From Liolophura sinensis (lineage: Eukaryota; Mollusca; Polyplacophora; Chitonida; Chitonidae): DNA of 64,000 nt. Where the stretch lies: assembly GCF_032854445.1 (NCBI RefSeq), contig NC_088303.1, forward strand, positions 37,023,501 through 37,087,500, written 5' to 3'. Position numbers and translations under genes: made by a program. Within the stretch, counting starts at the first letter, position 1; each line of letters begins with the position of its first letter. This document shows, piece by piece, positions 11,760-24,876 of the stretch. A model generated the notes under the pieces. It made no database searches. It saw only the letters and a list, made by a program, of their open reading frames with translations, and was not told the DNA's origin.

Positions 11760-14700
11760 GTTACAGCACATAACGGCCATGGCGACATAACGCCTTCATT
11801 GCTGGTTGCCATCGTAGTTACTTACTCGTAACGTTAAAAAGCGGGCCCCGGCGTGTACATATCGTCTGCCGCACACCTACTACAAAATGGTAACCTTTCT
11901 GTGACATCATGTCGTCATAATAGCTCTCACCGAGGATGGAATGAGAAGTTTGTCGTTGTCACGAGCAGTTATCGTGGGACACCTGGCGAGTGACATCTAT
12001 AAGCATTGAACTTTGTCAACAAAAACAACATCCTGGGTTATAAATAGACTGGTCTGTTCCGTTTACGTCATCGGACGAGCGTTTTGCACACGTAAAAGGG
12101 AGTAAAACATGAGGTTCATAGTCTTTGGTCGCCCTGTTTATATGTAATAAACGGTCGAGATGTTCAGAATTCCGGTTCCATGCAATGATATCTCGCTTGG
12201 TCTAATTAGTTCATTAATGGAAACGTTCTTTCTTCTTTATTTCTCATTGCTTATCTTGCACTCCCCAACTTCATCAACAGGTGGCATCGTTTATGTATCA
12301 GATAACTCTCTTCCTCCTCCACCATCCCCATACTCGTATCCTCTCTAATGATGTGCGCTTAGTCTTATTGATTAGGGCGTGGCCCCTCTTCAGGGGACGT
12401 CGCAGATATCAGGCAGGTGCACCCACTCCAACCTGCAGGGTTTATCTACCTGACATATGCGTAGGGTAAGCTGGGAAATCAACCCGCCAGTATCTCGGCC
12501 TACATACAGTAGCCACTGGGTGTTGTTTATCCTCGTGCTGCCTGACATTGTCGTTGAGGATTCGTTATGCATATGCCCGTGTGTCGGAGAAACTGTATAT
12601 ATTGGAAGAAAAATCTAAGACAGGGCTTCTTGATGACATACAAGTCTTAACCAACAACCACCATGCCACTTTCATGATATTGTGGAGATCAATTATATCG
12701 GAATCCAGAGTAAACCATCGACCTGACGAACTTCCGCGCGTACAGATAGGCCACCTAATTGGTGGTAAACAAGTGGTCTTCAACGAACGTTATAGACTAC
12801 ACAAATGGTTTCACGACCGTCATCTACCACTTCTTGTTAACACCTCAAGTGAGAATGAGGAAAGCTACAAATCGCCTGTCTAACACCGATTTTAAACCCG
12901 TCAGTCACCCTAACTATTACACTATCCACTCTCGTTTATCAATTTAAATCTAAATACAGAGGCATTTGGTTTGGGTGAACTGTATAAATGCGTCTGCCAT
13001 AATTGTTTCTCCATTCTTCACATTCTGCTTCAAAGATAATCTACATATATTCCTCACAGCGCATGCGTATCTCTGTACATCCGCCCTTCTCCACTGCCAT
13101 CACTGTAGTGATAAGTTTCACCTTTCGACCAGAGCGGCACACGTGGAAGTTTTTAGGCTTTGTCTCGCCACTAATGCCCTCGCGCGGACCTACAATCAAC
13201 ATTCATCAATAACACTGCATTAGGTTTCCTTTGGGGTCCTGTAGTCCATAATTTAGATAGAAGGAATTGTTTAGACAAAAATGTTCGTTTCTTCTGTCTC
13301 AGAATCTTGATCTGTGTACAAAATTTGCTAGAATGTAAAACGAGCATAAGGATCGGCGCATGTTGTGTGAGAAATCTAATATCCACATGTACATTCAGCT
13401 CCCTATAATTTTTCACCTTTAACATGGGCATCCATATCTATGGCCTCTTAACTCACCTTTTATCCTCCGACTTGAATTCAGCGGGGCTTTTTCTTTCCTG
13501 CAAACTAACAAATCACTGATTCCCGTTGGATATAGAAATGTTTATACTTGCGGTTTGTAGAGGTCATAGGACGAACAGCTTTTGTGTAGCATGATACAAT
13601 ATTTCTGAAGTTAGTTTCATGAGATCTTGTCCATTTTTTTAATTATAAACAGACGAATTCATATTTGTTACTCATAATTGTTTGCTCAACGCCACGTGGG
13701 AGCACTGAATGGATCTACACGCTCTCGGTGTGTAATGGATTCTGATTCAACTGAAGCTCTTTCATACTAGTGCTTGCTATATACTAACTGGGAACAACTT
13801 GTAAAACGACGACGCATTGGTTGGGAAGGCAGTACGGTCATCTCCCTTATGTATGATCGAGTGGCGTATCCAGAAGTAACGACACCACGATGCGGAAGAC
13901 CTACAAACCCGCAAATACACAGCTAAGTGATTTGATGTTCAAAGGTGTAGAGCGATGTGAATTGTCCATTAAGCCAGAAAAAAGCCATATCTGTTCTACT
14001 TCATCGATTTTGTGTGCTGTGTTTATTCCTCCGTGTCTATATATATAATATTCGTATGTTTCGATACCCTTATGTGAGTCTCTAACTTTAAGTTTCAGGC
14101 TTTTCATCTCCCCGTTCGGCTGGCAAAATGTTTTTGTTTTCGTTTTTAGTATCTGTAAGAGCTATACTGAAGTATTTCTTTATGACGTAGCACGTAGTCT
14201 TCATTTTGCACACATGTGTTATGGATGCCAACTTCGCCAATATTAATGCCATGACGTGAGAGGCATGAATCTCTGACTGTATATTTACTTATTCAGATAT
14301 GCCTACGTACGATTATTTTAGTTGTGTGCTTGATTTAAAGCGTCTGTATTTTTTGTACTTTTCATTTGTTGAAAAAAAGAACATTCAAACCACATCAACC
14401 CAGATTCACCTATTTCTGTTGTTCTCTCAATAACTGGAATCTCTGGCCTTATAACTTCTATCAGTCTAAAATCGAGCTATCTCCTTAACCTATCGATGCA
14501 CTATGCTTTTATTTTTTCTTTCAAATCTCTCCAATTCATATAATAACAATGCCCAAGGTTCCTCGCTCATTTTCTTATTCCTTATGTGACTAGATACGCC
14601 ATATGACCAAGCCTTGGTATTCGTATGATCACCAATAAATGGCGCCTACTGGGGCTGCCATGGCAATACACATCTGACAATACCTTCATCAGTGCCGTAG

Positions 14701-16539
14701 CTTTTGACTTTACCTGTTGCAGCATCTAACGCCCATGGTACCGTACACAGGACGCTTCTCGGTCTTTTTATTAAGAGCCAAGTACCACAGTCTTTCTAGT
14801 GACGCTTGAGGGCTGGCGTAAGACTGGCGTTTCTTAAAAAGCTTATAGCTTTTCAAAGATTTATTTATGCGTGGTCTGAATTCGCATAGATCGGGTTCCC
14901 TGCGTACAACTGTAATTTGTGGTATAGGAAGTGTGCAGCTTATGTAGCTTGTTTTGCACAAAGAACTAAAGACTACATGGGATCGATTGAAGAGTGATGT
15001 GCCAAAGATTCAGACAGGATTGGTGATGCGGAATTAATCCAAATGCGTTGCGCTGAAGACTAAAATCAATCCAGCACGGAGCTGTCTTTAAATTTATTGC
15101 TGGGTGAGTCCGACAGGAGGGCTGTCACGTGACAACCACGCCCTGTCAGAGACCTGCGTGAATCTCGAGCGCCAGGGATTCTCCTGATATGGTAGCGCAT
15201 CTCAGATCATCGTCTCCTTCCTGTGGACGCTGATCCTTAACCATGACAGCGCTTGATTAGTTTTAATGATCGTCTGGTGTAGACAATTCAAGCGGGTTGT
15301 CATTGTAACTAATTAGGGAGTTTACAGAAGATCAAACATGCAGGCCGTAGTATCCGCTCGCAAATGGATGAAAGGATCAAGGAAAGAGGTAATTTATGTA
15401 CATTTGTTTATTACTCACTGCCATTCCATTATAATACGCAATTCCATGATAATTCATTATCGATGTGCATATTGAGTACCACATGACATGCACGCGATCG
15501 TATGAAATCTACACCGTGTAATGTAACAAGACTGGTGTGACAGAACTGAACAAATCGCATCTGTCTGGGGATTTGTCGTCATAATAGGACACATGATACA
15601 ACAAATGATTCATTTTGACTGGAGCCATATGTTCCACATGTTAAGCGTATGTTTTAATGTTATCGACGGTGGATGAAACGTTATTAATTTAGTGTTTACA
15701 TCGCAGAGATACACCTATTGAGTTCCAGTCCTCCAAGTGGAAACATTTCGTTTTTATAGTTACATAGGTGAAACAAATGACCTCTATTACAAAGGTGTGT
15801 AAATCCCGTGAGGATACACTTTTAAAAATGTTTTATTTAGTGTGGTCGAAATGGCACACATAGCATAAAAAAATAAAATGAGTTCTTCCAAAGGTGTTTG
15901 AGACTATCTAAATTGCTATCAAAGTTTTTATATGAGCATTTCGAATAAAGCAATAATTTAAATAAATTGAAATAAAGCCGCCGAATTTCACCGGTTTAGC
16001 CCAACGCGTGACCATTAGCCATAATGAGCGTAGAAGAGTGAACTCGGAACCTCTGCTTTACCATTTGCATTTGTGGGACTCAAGCTTTTCAAGTAACGTC
16101 CGCGTAATTCCGTTTGCTTATCTCATTTGATAGCACCACATACAGTTATTTCCTTACTAACATAGTCAACCCATCATATGGATGTCTTATCACTTGTCTT
16201 CTCACATGCGACCAGGATATTATGTCCCGCAATCTTTTCTCTCTGACGTCAGATATGGGGCTTAAAAGGTATATTTACGGCACCTGAAAAGCCAAGCATA
16301 CATCATGTATGGAACCAGCTGAATCACCGTATAAAGGGATATTTTTATATTCAAATATATTAACATGAGTTTGCACAACATGGGTGCAGTTATTCCAAGA
16401 GCATGTTACTCTAGTGTTATAATCAGATTATGGCTTTTACTTTTTATTTTTTAAAGTTTTATGATTTTATTCATTTATTATATACTCGTTTATTAAGTTA
16501 TGTTTAGGAGACTAACAGTCGAACCATAATACTAACCTC
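11760..16539. other. No gene recognised
   Basis: Largest frame is 12548-12883 (+, 111 codons) with overlapping frames on the other strand; I do not recognise it and no good splice context supports it. The rest shows no repeats or signals I can name. Confidence 0.5.
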
Positions 16540-16603
16540 CGTCGTCTAAGTGAAATATTCTTCAGTACGGCGTAAAGCATCAGTAAAATAAAATAAATAA
16601 ACA
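16540..16603 (+). mobile_element. SINE-A tail fragment
   Basis: CTAAGTGAAATATTCTTCAG, TACGGCGTAAAGCATC and (AAAT)n. A separate head-like piece, GGGGACCTCCGTGGCTTTGG, stands at about 17011-17040. Confidence 0.7.
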
Positions 16604-17874
16604 TATTACCGGTATTCAAAGTTAATCAGTTACAACATGGGACTTCACTTTTAAAGTACAAATTTTATTGTCCCAAAGGCTGATATCTTACCATGCAAGC
16701 GTGTTCATTGTTCTCATACAACAAGGATTTTAATCAGGTTTCAAAATTTCAGAACTAAAACCCCGCTTTGTGAAATCGTATCCTTGGCTATACATCCTGT
16801 ATCTGCCGTCAATCGTGTATGATCTGTGTCTGAAAAAAGGTCTTGAAAACAATCACAAATACTCCACAAGAAATAAAAGCTAATGTCTTCTACACAGTGA
16901 TGTTCTTGACATACTGTCATTGTGGGATTGTGTTCTGTACAGGTATTATACAAGGTTATGCTGGGTAAGCACAAGGCAACACGATCAATATGTCAGTTTA
17001 AAAGACCCATCGGGGACCTCCGTGGCTTTGGTAGTTAGAAACACCAGTTTCTCAGGTTTGCCATCCTGTCGTTGTCATAGGTGGTTTTGGTTAATGCACG
17101 TCTAATAAATTAATTTGGATGTAAATTTGTTACTTATATCCAAACGTATGCATTTAATCTGAATTCTAATAATGTTTATGAATATATTAAAAACATAAAT
17201 ATAATCAAAATTCAGGCTGAACACATTTATTTGTTGAAAAGACCAAATTGTAGTGCAAATATATTTACTAAACATGTGTTACATCCTCATTTGTATCATC
17301 ATTACGCAAAAACAATATATACCCAGAGGGGGTCCCACATACCCATCATACAAAAATTATTTTCAAGTGTGTTTTTGTCCTGAAGGAAAAATCGAAAAAG
17401 ATATTGAAGAATGAAGGAATTGGAGCCTAAGTTGATTATAAATCATGCTTACATTCAGAAATTACAATCAGGTCGACCTATTTGTAAATATTTACGATCA
17501 CCTAAAAATTAACATTTTATGCAAATAGGTCATATTTGCCTGAAGTAAACTGCTACTTAGTACTTTTAGACTCGGTTTGTAAAGATGGGCAATGTAATTG
17601 TCTTCGTAGAGTGTTACGAACATTTATTCACATGTTGTTGTCGTTAGCTGCTAAATCATTATGATGTAGAACTCTTTTGAAAATGAAGGCAAGAAGTTAT
17701 TGACCAGTACATTGTCCATTTACGCAGACCACCTTAATGAACGAGTCAAATCTGGCCTACGATCGCGATTGTAACTTCAGAAAATTACAATCACCTGAAC
17801 ATCATGCCAGGCCTGATGTTAAAATGAATGAATCCAGTCGTCGGTACGCTTACCGCAGGTGCATATAATTCTAG
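16604..17874. other. No gene recognised, AT-rich
   Basis: Contains a SINE head-like piece at about 17011. Otherwise AT-rich non-coding. Confidence 0.6.
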
Positions 17875-18135
17875 ACCTCTGACGTGTAATAAATTGCAAT
17901 TAACATCATTGTAATCTTTTTTTTACCTAATTCTGCATAAGTCATGGTGCTAAGGGGCGTGTAAATTGCTACTATTTATACATTTACATGAAGAGTAGAA
18001 TAAAACTCTGGCTGATGTAAACTGAAAGAGCTCGTAATTCATCGGTTATGTGTGACCATTTGCAAGCTGTCACACTGCCGTCGCTAACTCTGCTTTTACT
18101 CTTTATGCTGTGCGTCTTTAATTATATTGTCACCG
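17875..18135 (+). repeat. Dispersed repeat B, copy 1
   Basis: TACCTAATTCTGCATAAGTC, GGTGCTAAGGGGCGTGTAA and GTGTGACCATTTGCAAGCTG recur at 25505-25715, 51713-51915 and, inverted, 46851-47075. No inverted ends or coding seen. Confidence 0.7.
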
Positions 18136-18901
18136 AACTACACTTGCCCGACGCCAGATAATTTTTAAGGGAGCCAGAGATTGTTTTCGTGCTGGACGTC
18201 CGCGCTTAAGTGGACACACACAGAATTAAGCCAGCGAACTTTCATTGTTACCCTCACTCAGTTAGAGACCTTAACACTACCAAAGAGGCGTTGTATTAAC
18301 AACTATTTGTGATCTGCTTATTAAACAAAAGATGACCTTCGGCCAGAAAACATTACAATAGATATAAGCTAATGAAAGGAAAATACATTTTGGTTGTAAA
18401 TTTATAGTAGGAAGAGCTGTTTATTCACAGAATAAGTCACTGTAACCGAAACTTTGCAAAGTTTACAGTAAAAACACACCATTTCATGCTTCTTACAGTC
18501 AGCGTATCGAAAATATTTCTCTATACTCCTGTTGCGATATTTGTTCAGTACATAACACTTATATCTATTTCGAATGGAGCGTGTCACAGTTTTGCAGTAT
18601 GTAGTCACTAGCAGTAATCAATGTCTCACTATGACGTTACCAGAATATATCGATTTTTGTTGTAAAAAAAAAGGGTGCGATCCACCGCATATATACCAAG
18701 AGCCATCTCGGGTTTGTTATAAAAACTGATAGCTGTTTTATTTTGTTTGTTTCAAGAATTATTGGTGTGATTTAGAGCCATTTGGATGCTGAGATATAAC
18801 ATTCATGCCTCAATATTAAAACACAATAAACATATTGAAGTTCTTAAAAAAATAAAAACGATATTGATAGTGCAAAAAATATGCCAAACGAATGTAAAAA
18901 T

Positions 18902-19095
18902 AGGGATTGTTCTGTGGTTGAGTTGTTAATGTGCTTGCAATTCAATCACTTGGACACTTGACCGGTGCGGATTTGAATCCAAGTTTTTCTGCCCAAGATC
19001 TCTGGATTCCCTAGTTGATTCTATTCGTGGGACCGGCTTTGGTGACAATAACCGGTCAACAGTGCCCGTGTGGCTGTTTGCGCGGTATTTGCACA
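18902..19095 (+). mobile_element. SINE-C with tRNA-like head
   Basis: A box-like GTGGTTGAGTTGTTAATGTG and B box-like GGTGCGGATTTGAATCC, then CGGCTTTGGTGACAATAACC shared with the copy at 420-690. Confidence 0.6.
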
Positions 19096-19882
19096 GTTTG
19101 ACGTCAAGATAGTATGCATGCACATGTATGTAGATCACATACAGAATGTGAATTTTGTTTATATGTGATCTTTGTCTGCGCACAGACTCTCTAGTGCCAA
19201 TTTTCGTCAATGCTCCGTAGATACAGACTGATAATAATTTCCCTAAAAGCTTAGTCTGCGACTGTTTTCAGATCTGTGTAAAGGATAAAGCCTATGTCCG
19301 TCAGGTGGTAATATTTGAGACAGGACATCGTTCGGCTCAGCTACCATTCCACGCCATCTGCTCCATCGATAGCTGTTAATGAGCAAGACGCACTTCCTGC
19401 TCTCTTCACAATGAAACACTAACAGGCTATGTGTAGCGTACCCAACTTTTGTTCTTCATCACGTGACCGACAGACATTCAGGATTGTTACCATGGATACG
19501 ATCAGACAGGACTTTAAGGAAACGAGCATGTCGTATACATGCTGATTTACATCACAGAATGTCTCTGAAATGTTGGTATTAGAACTTACCGGACAAGATC
19601 ATATGAAGTGATTTTACTCGCATCCAAACCTTGGCGTGCCTCTGACACGAATGATCTGCACAACGCTACTTTGCATGTCTTTTTATTCATAACCCTGGTA
19701 GAAACCATCATAAGATAATATCTAGATCATTTCGTATCTATAGCATTTTAATGACTGCAGTCCTCGGTCAGATTTCAGTGCACCTTATAGGCGTTGTGGA
19801 TGATGAGGTCTTTGAATTTAAAATTTTCGAACAAAAGTGTTTTAAAGATGGCGACAATGTAGTGGACTGTGGAAAGAGGTGG

Positions 19883-20068
19883 AAATGCAACGAGTTCCAT
19901 TTAGACGTGTTACAAGCACATTATGTGGTGCTTGAGATCGGTAAACTTGAGTAGATGATAGATCCCAGAAATGAAAAGCGAGTTCCCTTTAGACGTGTAA
20001 GCACAATGTGCGGCGGTTCTAAGACCTCGGTCTAAGATCAGCAAAATCGAGTAGATGTTAAATTCCAG
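19883..20068 (+). repeat. Diverged tandem duplication
   Basis: Two copies of about 90 bp. Both carry CGAGTTCC(A/C)TTTAGACGTG, then a GCACA..TGTG(C/G)(T/G)G block, a GATC(G/A)G(T/C)AAA block, and GAGTAGATG. A 67-codon open frame (19751-19954) ends inside copy 1 and resembles nothing I know. Confidence 0.5.
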
Positions 20069-20630
20069 CGGTTACTTGAGCTAAGTGCATAGAGTGCAAG
20101 ATTCCCGCCATTTTCATCGTTTCTATTTTACTGTCTAAGCATCACTTTTGTCGGTTCAGCATGGCTTAGCTATGTATAATGGCACGAGCTTTACTTATAC
20201 GTCAGTGGAACTTATCGGAAATTACTTTACAAATGTGTACTTAGGGGTAACGTGTTATTACCGTTTAATTGTGTTGCCATTCCTCCCCCATAATCATTAT
20301 ATTTATTCGTATTTATATGAATCAGTGATTATGCCAATCGTCGGAGAAGTGGAGACTGAATGAGATGCATATGCTGTTGAAGCACTAATTACACACAGCA
20401 TATGACGAGAAATAGGCAATGAGGTGGGAATGCAATCATTGGTGTATCATCAACGGAATGATAAAAACTGCTTTCCCATTTAATTTCCACCTATCCTTTA
20501 TCGATATCCTAAAAATGCCCCAGTAATTTATATGCGCGCGCGCGGATATATCAGACAGCAGTGGCTGTTATAATTGGCTTTGTCTAGATTTCCGTTTGAT
20601 CGGCTCTAGAACTAAGGTGTAAATATGTCT

Positions 20631-20894
20631 TTCCGTAGTGGAACAACCTACCTCACCGATTACATTCCGTAGTGGAACAACCTACCTCAACCGTAGTGGA
20701 ACAACCTACCTCACCGATTACATTCCGCAGTGGAACAACCTACCTCACCGATTACATTCCGTAGTGGAACAACCTACCTCACCGATTACATTCCGCAGTG
20801 GAACAACCTACCTCACCGATTACATTCCGTAGTGGAACAACCTACCTCACCGATTACATTCCGTAGTGGAACAACCTACCTCACCGATTACATT
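20631..20894 (+). repeat. 34-bp minisatellite
   Basis: Eight units containing AGTGGAACAACCTACCTCAC start at 20637, 20671, 20695, 20729, 20763, 20797, 20831 and 20865. All spacings are 34 bp except one 24-bp deleted unit. Variation is mostly GTAG/GCAG. The open frame across it is a by-product of the repeat. Confidence 0.95.
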
Positions 20895-20938
20895 ATAAGT
20901 TCATAAACATGGGTATTTGTCATATTTCGCAGCTTTAA

Positions 20939-21013
20939 TTTGAACCATAATGCTAGTCGCGGTTGTGAAATATTCTTGAGTACGGCGTAAAATATCATTC
21001 AAAAAAATAAATT
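20939..21013 (+). mobile_element. SINE-A tail fragment
   Basis: CCATAATGCTAGTCGCGG then TATTCTTGAGTACGGCGTAA. It follows the 34-bp minisatellite by about 45 bp. Confidence 0.7.
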
Positions 21014-22256
21014 TTTATTTGTAGTGCACTCCATGCCATTGTTCTTAAATGAGATCTTTAATTCTGGAGCCCGTTTTTTAAAAGTGTATTAAATGTTAAG
21101 AGTTAATTTTAATGCCTTCCCCTAAGAGACGATAATGGAACTCTAGTACAGACTAAAGGTAATAGCGGACCCTAATACACTTGTGAACAGTGGTGAAATC
21201 AACTTAATTTTTGGGACATTGTGTATTCAATAGCTCCAGGGTGGCGTTGTATAAATCTATTTGGTGATCATTGGCATTTCACCGATACGCTATGCCTATT
21301 GAGCCCGCTATTTAGGTGAAAATCTTTCCCCAAACACACAGGCGTTGTACGGCGACCAAGAGCTCTGGTTTCCTCTAACTTTGGACGTTACCGCCGTAGT
21401 ATGACTTAACATTCTTAAGAACGGTATTAATTAGTGCGTGAAGGCAATTCGTTAACATAACACAATAAACCTCTCAGAACCATGAGTCATTAATCACACT
21501 TTGTTGCAATTGAAAATAATACCGAATACACGAACACATTGATTTTCCTTACTATTTATGTAGTAAATCTGTCAATATCAGCTTCAAAAGTATATATGCT
21601 CCAACTTTTGCGTGGTACAGTACCATACCACAACATGCAGCTTGCACTTTGCTCTACAACATATAAAAATGAACCTAGCGTGACCACCTTTTTTTGAGCT
21701 ATGGTCGCTGGTAGTGAAGTCATAGGATTTTGTTTCCTTGGTCACCTCCAAAGGTAACACTGGCAAAACAGTTTTCATTTCTATCCAGACAAAATTCTGA
21801 TATACTTTGACTAAGTGCATACTAACAGTGCAGAAATTTATAGTGCATCAACAACCTAAAATGTCTGTATCGCCGTATTACCCAATCAGTGCTCCGAAGG
21901 AGGCAAATCTTGGACCCCTCTACCTGAATTGCGCGTGTGTAACCTATAGGTATCGTGTAAGTTAAATTCATTTACCCATCATATTGGTGAGACACGGTCA
22001 ATATACCCAACGTGCCAAGTTGAAAAACATTAAAATAAGTGTCAAGCGCTCCAGAGTCTAAAATTTATATAAAGTGCACGAAGGTGAAGATGCGACGAAG
22101 TTCCGCGTCGAGATATTCCAGTAATCACGCACGCGTAGCGATCGTCTCTCTACACTAGCTTCAATGGGTTTCACAAGGCTTAGTTCAACGCAAATGGACG
22201 TATTTCAAATGGAAAGGGTTTTCTAGACACTTACCAGATACTTTGTTCATTACTTA
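21014..22256. other. No gene recognised
   Basis: Only short overlapping frames; no repeat recognised. Confidence 0.6.
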
Positions 22257-22259
22257 TTA

Positions 22260-22868
22260 AGCCCCGTCCAGACTATCCAACATCGTTCAACTTGTGTTGA
22301 CTCCATAGCAAGTTGAATGCTGTTGAGGTAAGTTGGGTGTCCACACTAAAAATCAGATATGTCAACATTGTCCAAGTCTGTTGTGTGTTGAGCTGCGTTT
22401 CTTTTTTCTTTTACCAAACTTTCGATAAATTGGGGTGAAATTTCCGTCTTTCTCTCCAATGCATGAGACAAAATGATTTTATTTTGTCCATGTCTTTGTA
22501 ATCTTTAAAGAGAATGTTGTATATGCAAGGGTATTTTTCATACTCCTGTGTCAACGAAACTGCCTCATCGTGAGATCATTTTATAAATTGCGCCTTTGCT
22601 GCCTTCATTTTGTCAGGTCACATGCCTTAAAACGGTCACGTTATTTCTACACGCCCGGTTACTTACACTCAACTTGACTGAACTTGTTGACAAAAAATAC
22701 TCATGCTCGTTTTCGATTCAACAATGTTGGATAGTGTTGTGTGTTGCTGAACAAAGTTGAAGAAGCCATCCACACTACTCAACTCGACTCAACTCGTTGA
22801 CTCAACTTCAAGTTGTCTCTTGTTAGGTCAACGAAAGTTGAGTGATGTTGGATGGTATGGAAGGGGCT
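22260..22868. mobile_element. MITE-like element with TTA target duplication
   Basis: Ends AGCCCC...GGGGCT form an inverted repeat of 34 bases with 5 differences (CCATCCAACATC inside), flanked on both sides by TTA (22257-22259 and 22869-22871). A 3-bp TWA duplication is typical of PIF/Harbinger transposons, though the TIR sequence alone does not prove that. The subterminal zone repeats ACTCAACTCG-like motifs. It is 609 bp and non-coding. Confidence 0.65.
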
Positions 22869-22871
22869 TTA

Positions 22872-24723
22872 GTCACAAGCATTTTATTATTTTTTTTTTC
22901 ATCATGTACCTGATACCTTGTATTCTGAATTACACCTATAAGACAGTTTCCGATCAACTAAGTCTATCAGAAACTCTTAGGTTTTGCATTTCTTCAATTT
23001 TGTGCATTTATAACCTCTTTATCTTAAAATGAATATTAACGCGCAAAAGATATCATATTCGTCTGGTAGCTACAAACATGGACAGTAATCAGTATTGATG
23101 TAAAACATGTAAGCCTGAATACAATATCAGCATCAATAGTTTAAGACACACGACTGGATAGATCTGCATGGGCATTGGTTTTATATCAGTATAAGTCCAC
23201 GGCCTGTAGCAAATTCTGATTTCAGCAAGGACCCATATGTGCTCACTGGGTTTATTTCATTCATGTTATACATGTACTAAAATCTAGCAGTTTGTATCAA
23301 GGACTTTTTAAATTCTCAAATTATTATTTTATCCTGTCTGTTTTGTCTTAGATCAAAACCTGAAATTAGGTAAATTGACAAGAAGCTGTATTTCACCCTT
23401 AGTCAACTATCACACTGTCCTTGCTGCTCTACTTCCACTGTCTGTGGTGTAGTCTTTTGTACTGAGTGTTAATTTGAAGCAAGTGGAGATATAGGTACAG
23501 GGCGATCTGATTTATTATAGTATGATTTAAGAAGAGAATGATCGGAGGATAGAATGGTCTGACGGCAGATTAATCTGAGTGTAAAGTGATGACGTATACG
23601 ATCATGTAAAATGATAACGCGTGGACATTTCCCAGCTACAGATGACATTGTCGCCGCTGGTCTGGTTTTATTCTCTCAAGGCTGTATGTCTGAATATTTT
23701 GTAACGCACTGGTCTTACCCAGAATACATCTATCCCACAAGTTAAGCGAGGTATATCATGGATCAAAGAATTCACTTCCGGAAATCAGTGTTGTGCAAAA
23801 TAGGACAATAATGCTGCGACAAAAAAGCCTAGAGAAGACAGTTAAATGTCAAAGCGTTAACAGTTTTGTACGGAATATTTTCACGCCCCTCTGATCTAAG
23901 CATATATAATATGGCTATATAGCACTTGGGTGGGTTTTTCTCTCCGTGACAATACCGTGTTTCCGTGGAGAATATGTCGTCTGTGTACCTTTATCTGTGA
24001 ACACATCATGCTAAGCGTATCCGTATTTTTATAAATACACAGTGGTAGGAAGTTCAACGGTCGGGGATCCAATACTGTTCGCATATCTGTCCGATTCATT
24101 TCCTTATTAGATGAGGAAGTGGATGTCCTGTGTTGTTTGGAAGCGGTCCATCAGCAACCGAGATCGGATGGCCCGCTAATTTTGATGACAGAAAACCTCG
24201 GATAAAATCTATCATCTACTTCTACTAAGAAGACTTCGTGCACTTCGATTTTTCCCTCCCTATTGTGCTCTTGAAAGGGTTCTGTAGCGTGATGACCCAG
24301 TACAGTTTCAGATGCGTGTGCTTCATGCATTTTTGTTCACCAATCCCCTTTCCATGCTTCTGTTATCGTTTCGGCGCGTTCTCGGGTAATGACGCAGACT
24401 TGTCGAGAATATGCTGATTAGCTGTGTCGTACTGTACGGATAGTGCTTGGCGTGCAATAGTTCAGAGTGGCTCAAAGCCACTGGCTTGTGTAACGTCCGC
24501 CTGACGGTAATTTTGCCGGCAACATGGCAGGGTTTAGTAGTGATAATGAGCACGTACGAAACAAGCACTAACTGTGGAAATCTTCAGTGTGCGGACGCCC
24601 TACAATTCAGTCATCAATCGCACTGTCAGGCTTTTAGCGATTTGCAGACACAAGGAACAACTGATTCTCTACACCAGGCCATACTAAAGATTTTACTAAA
24701 CCGTGTTTTCCCCATATACAAAT
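22872..24723. other. Upstream region of the TRPC gene
   Basis: Should contain promoter and 5' UTR if exon 1 is right, but no TATA box or initiator can be assigned. Partial pieces related to repeat B stand at about 23390-23470 and 23625-23700. An ATG at 24546 opens a frame overlapping exon 1. Confidence 0.5.
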
Positions 24724-24876
24724 ATGGGAACCAGGAAAAACCCAAATATGATGGGGATTATTTCTCGTTTGAAGGTGGAAATGCCCGGGGGCAGAGCCCG
24801 TGGCCGGACGTTCCGGAGGGCCGGATCCACAAGAGTCAGTTTTATGTCTACCAACTCACAGGCCTCCATCAAAACG
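24724..24876 (+). CDS. TRPC: TRPC exon 1 (start codon, basic N-terminal tail)
   Basis: Codes for residues 1-51 if translation starts at ATG 24724, which has A at -3 and G at +4 and follows an in-frame TAA at 24697. The donor ACG|GTAAGT is strong and ends in phase 0, exactly what exon 2 requires. The peptide is short, basic and low in conservation (motif [11 protein letters not shown]), as TRPC3/6/7 N-terminal tails usually are, so homology alone cannot prove it. A second frame open from ATG 24546 overlaps it but cannot join exon 2 productively. Another first exon upstream is possible. Confidence 0.6.

Larger units (their letters stand above)
18136..20630. other. No gene recognised
   Basis: Holds SINE-C (18902) and a diverged duplication (19883). 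A short (CG)n run stands at about 20534-20544. Confidence 0.55.

Noticed and set aside
12548-12883. 111-codon frame on +
   Set aside because: No recognised domain, several competing frames on both strands, and no convincing splice context.
20638-20832. Repetitive 64-codon frame
   Set aside because: The 34-bp unit is not a multiple of three and the frame is a by-product of the minisatellite.
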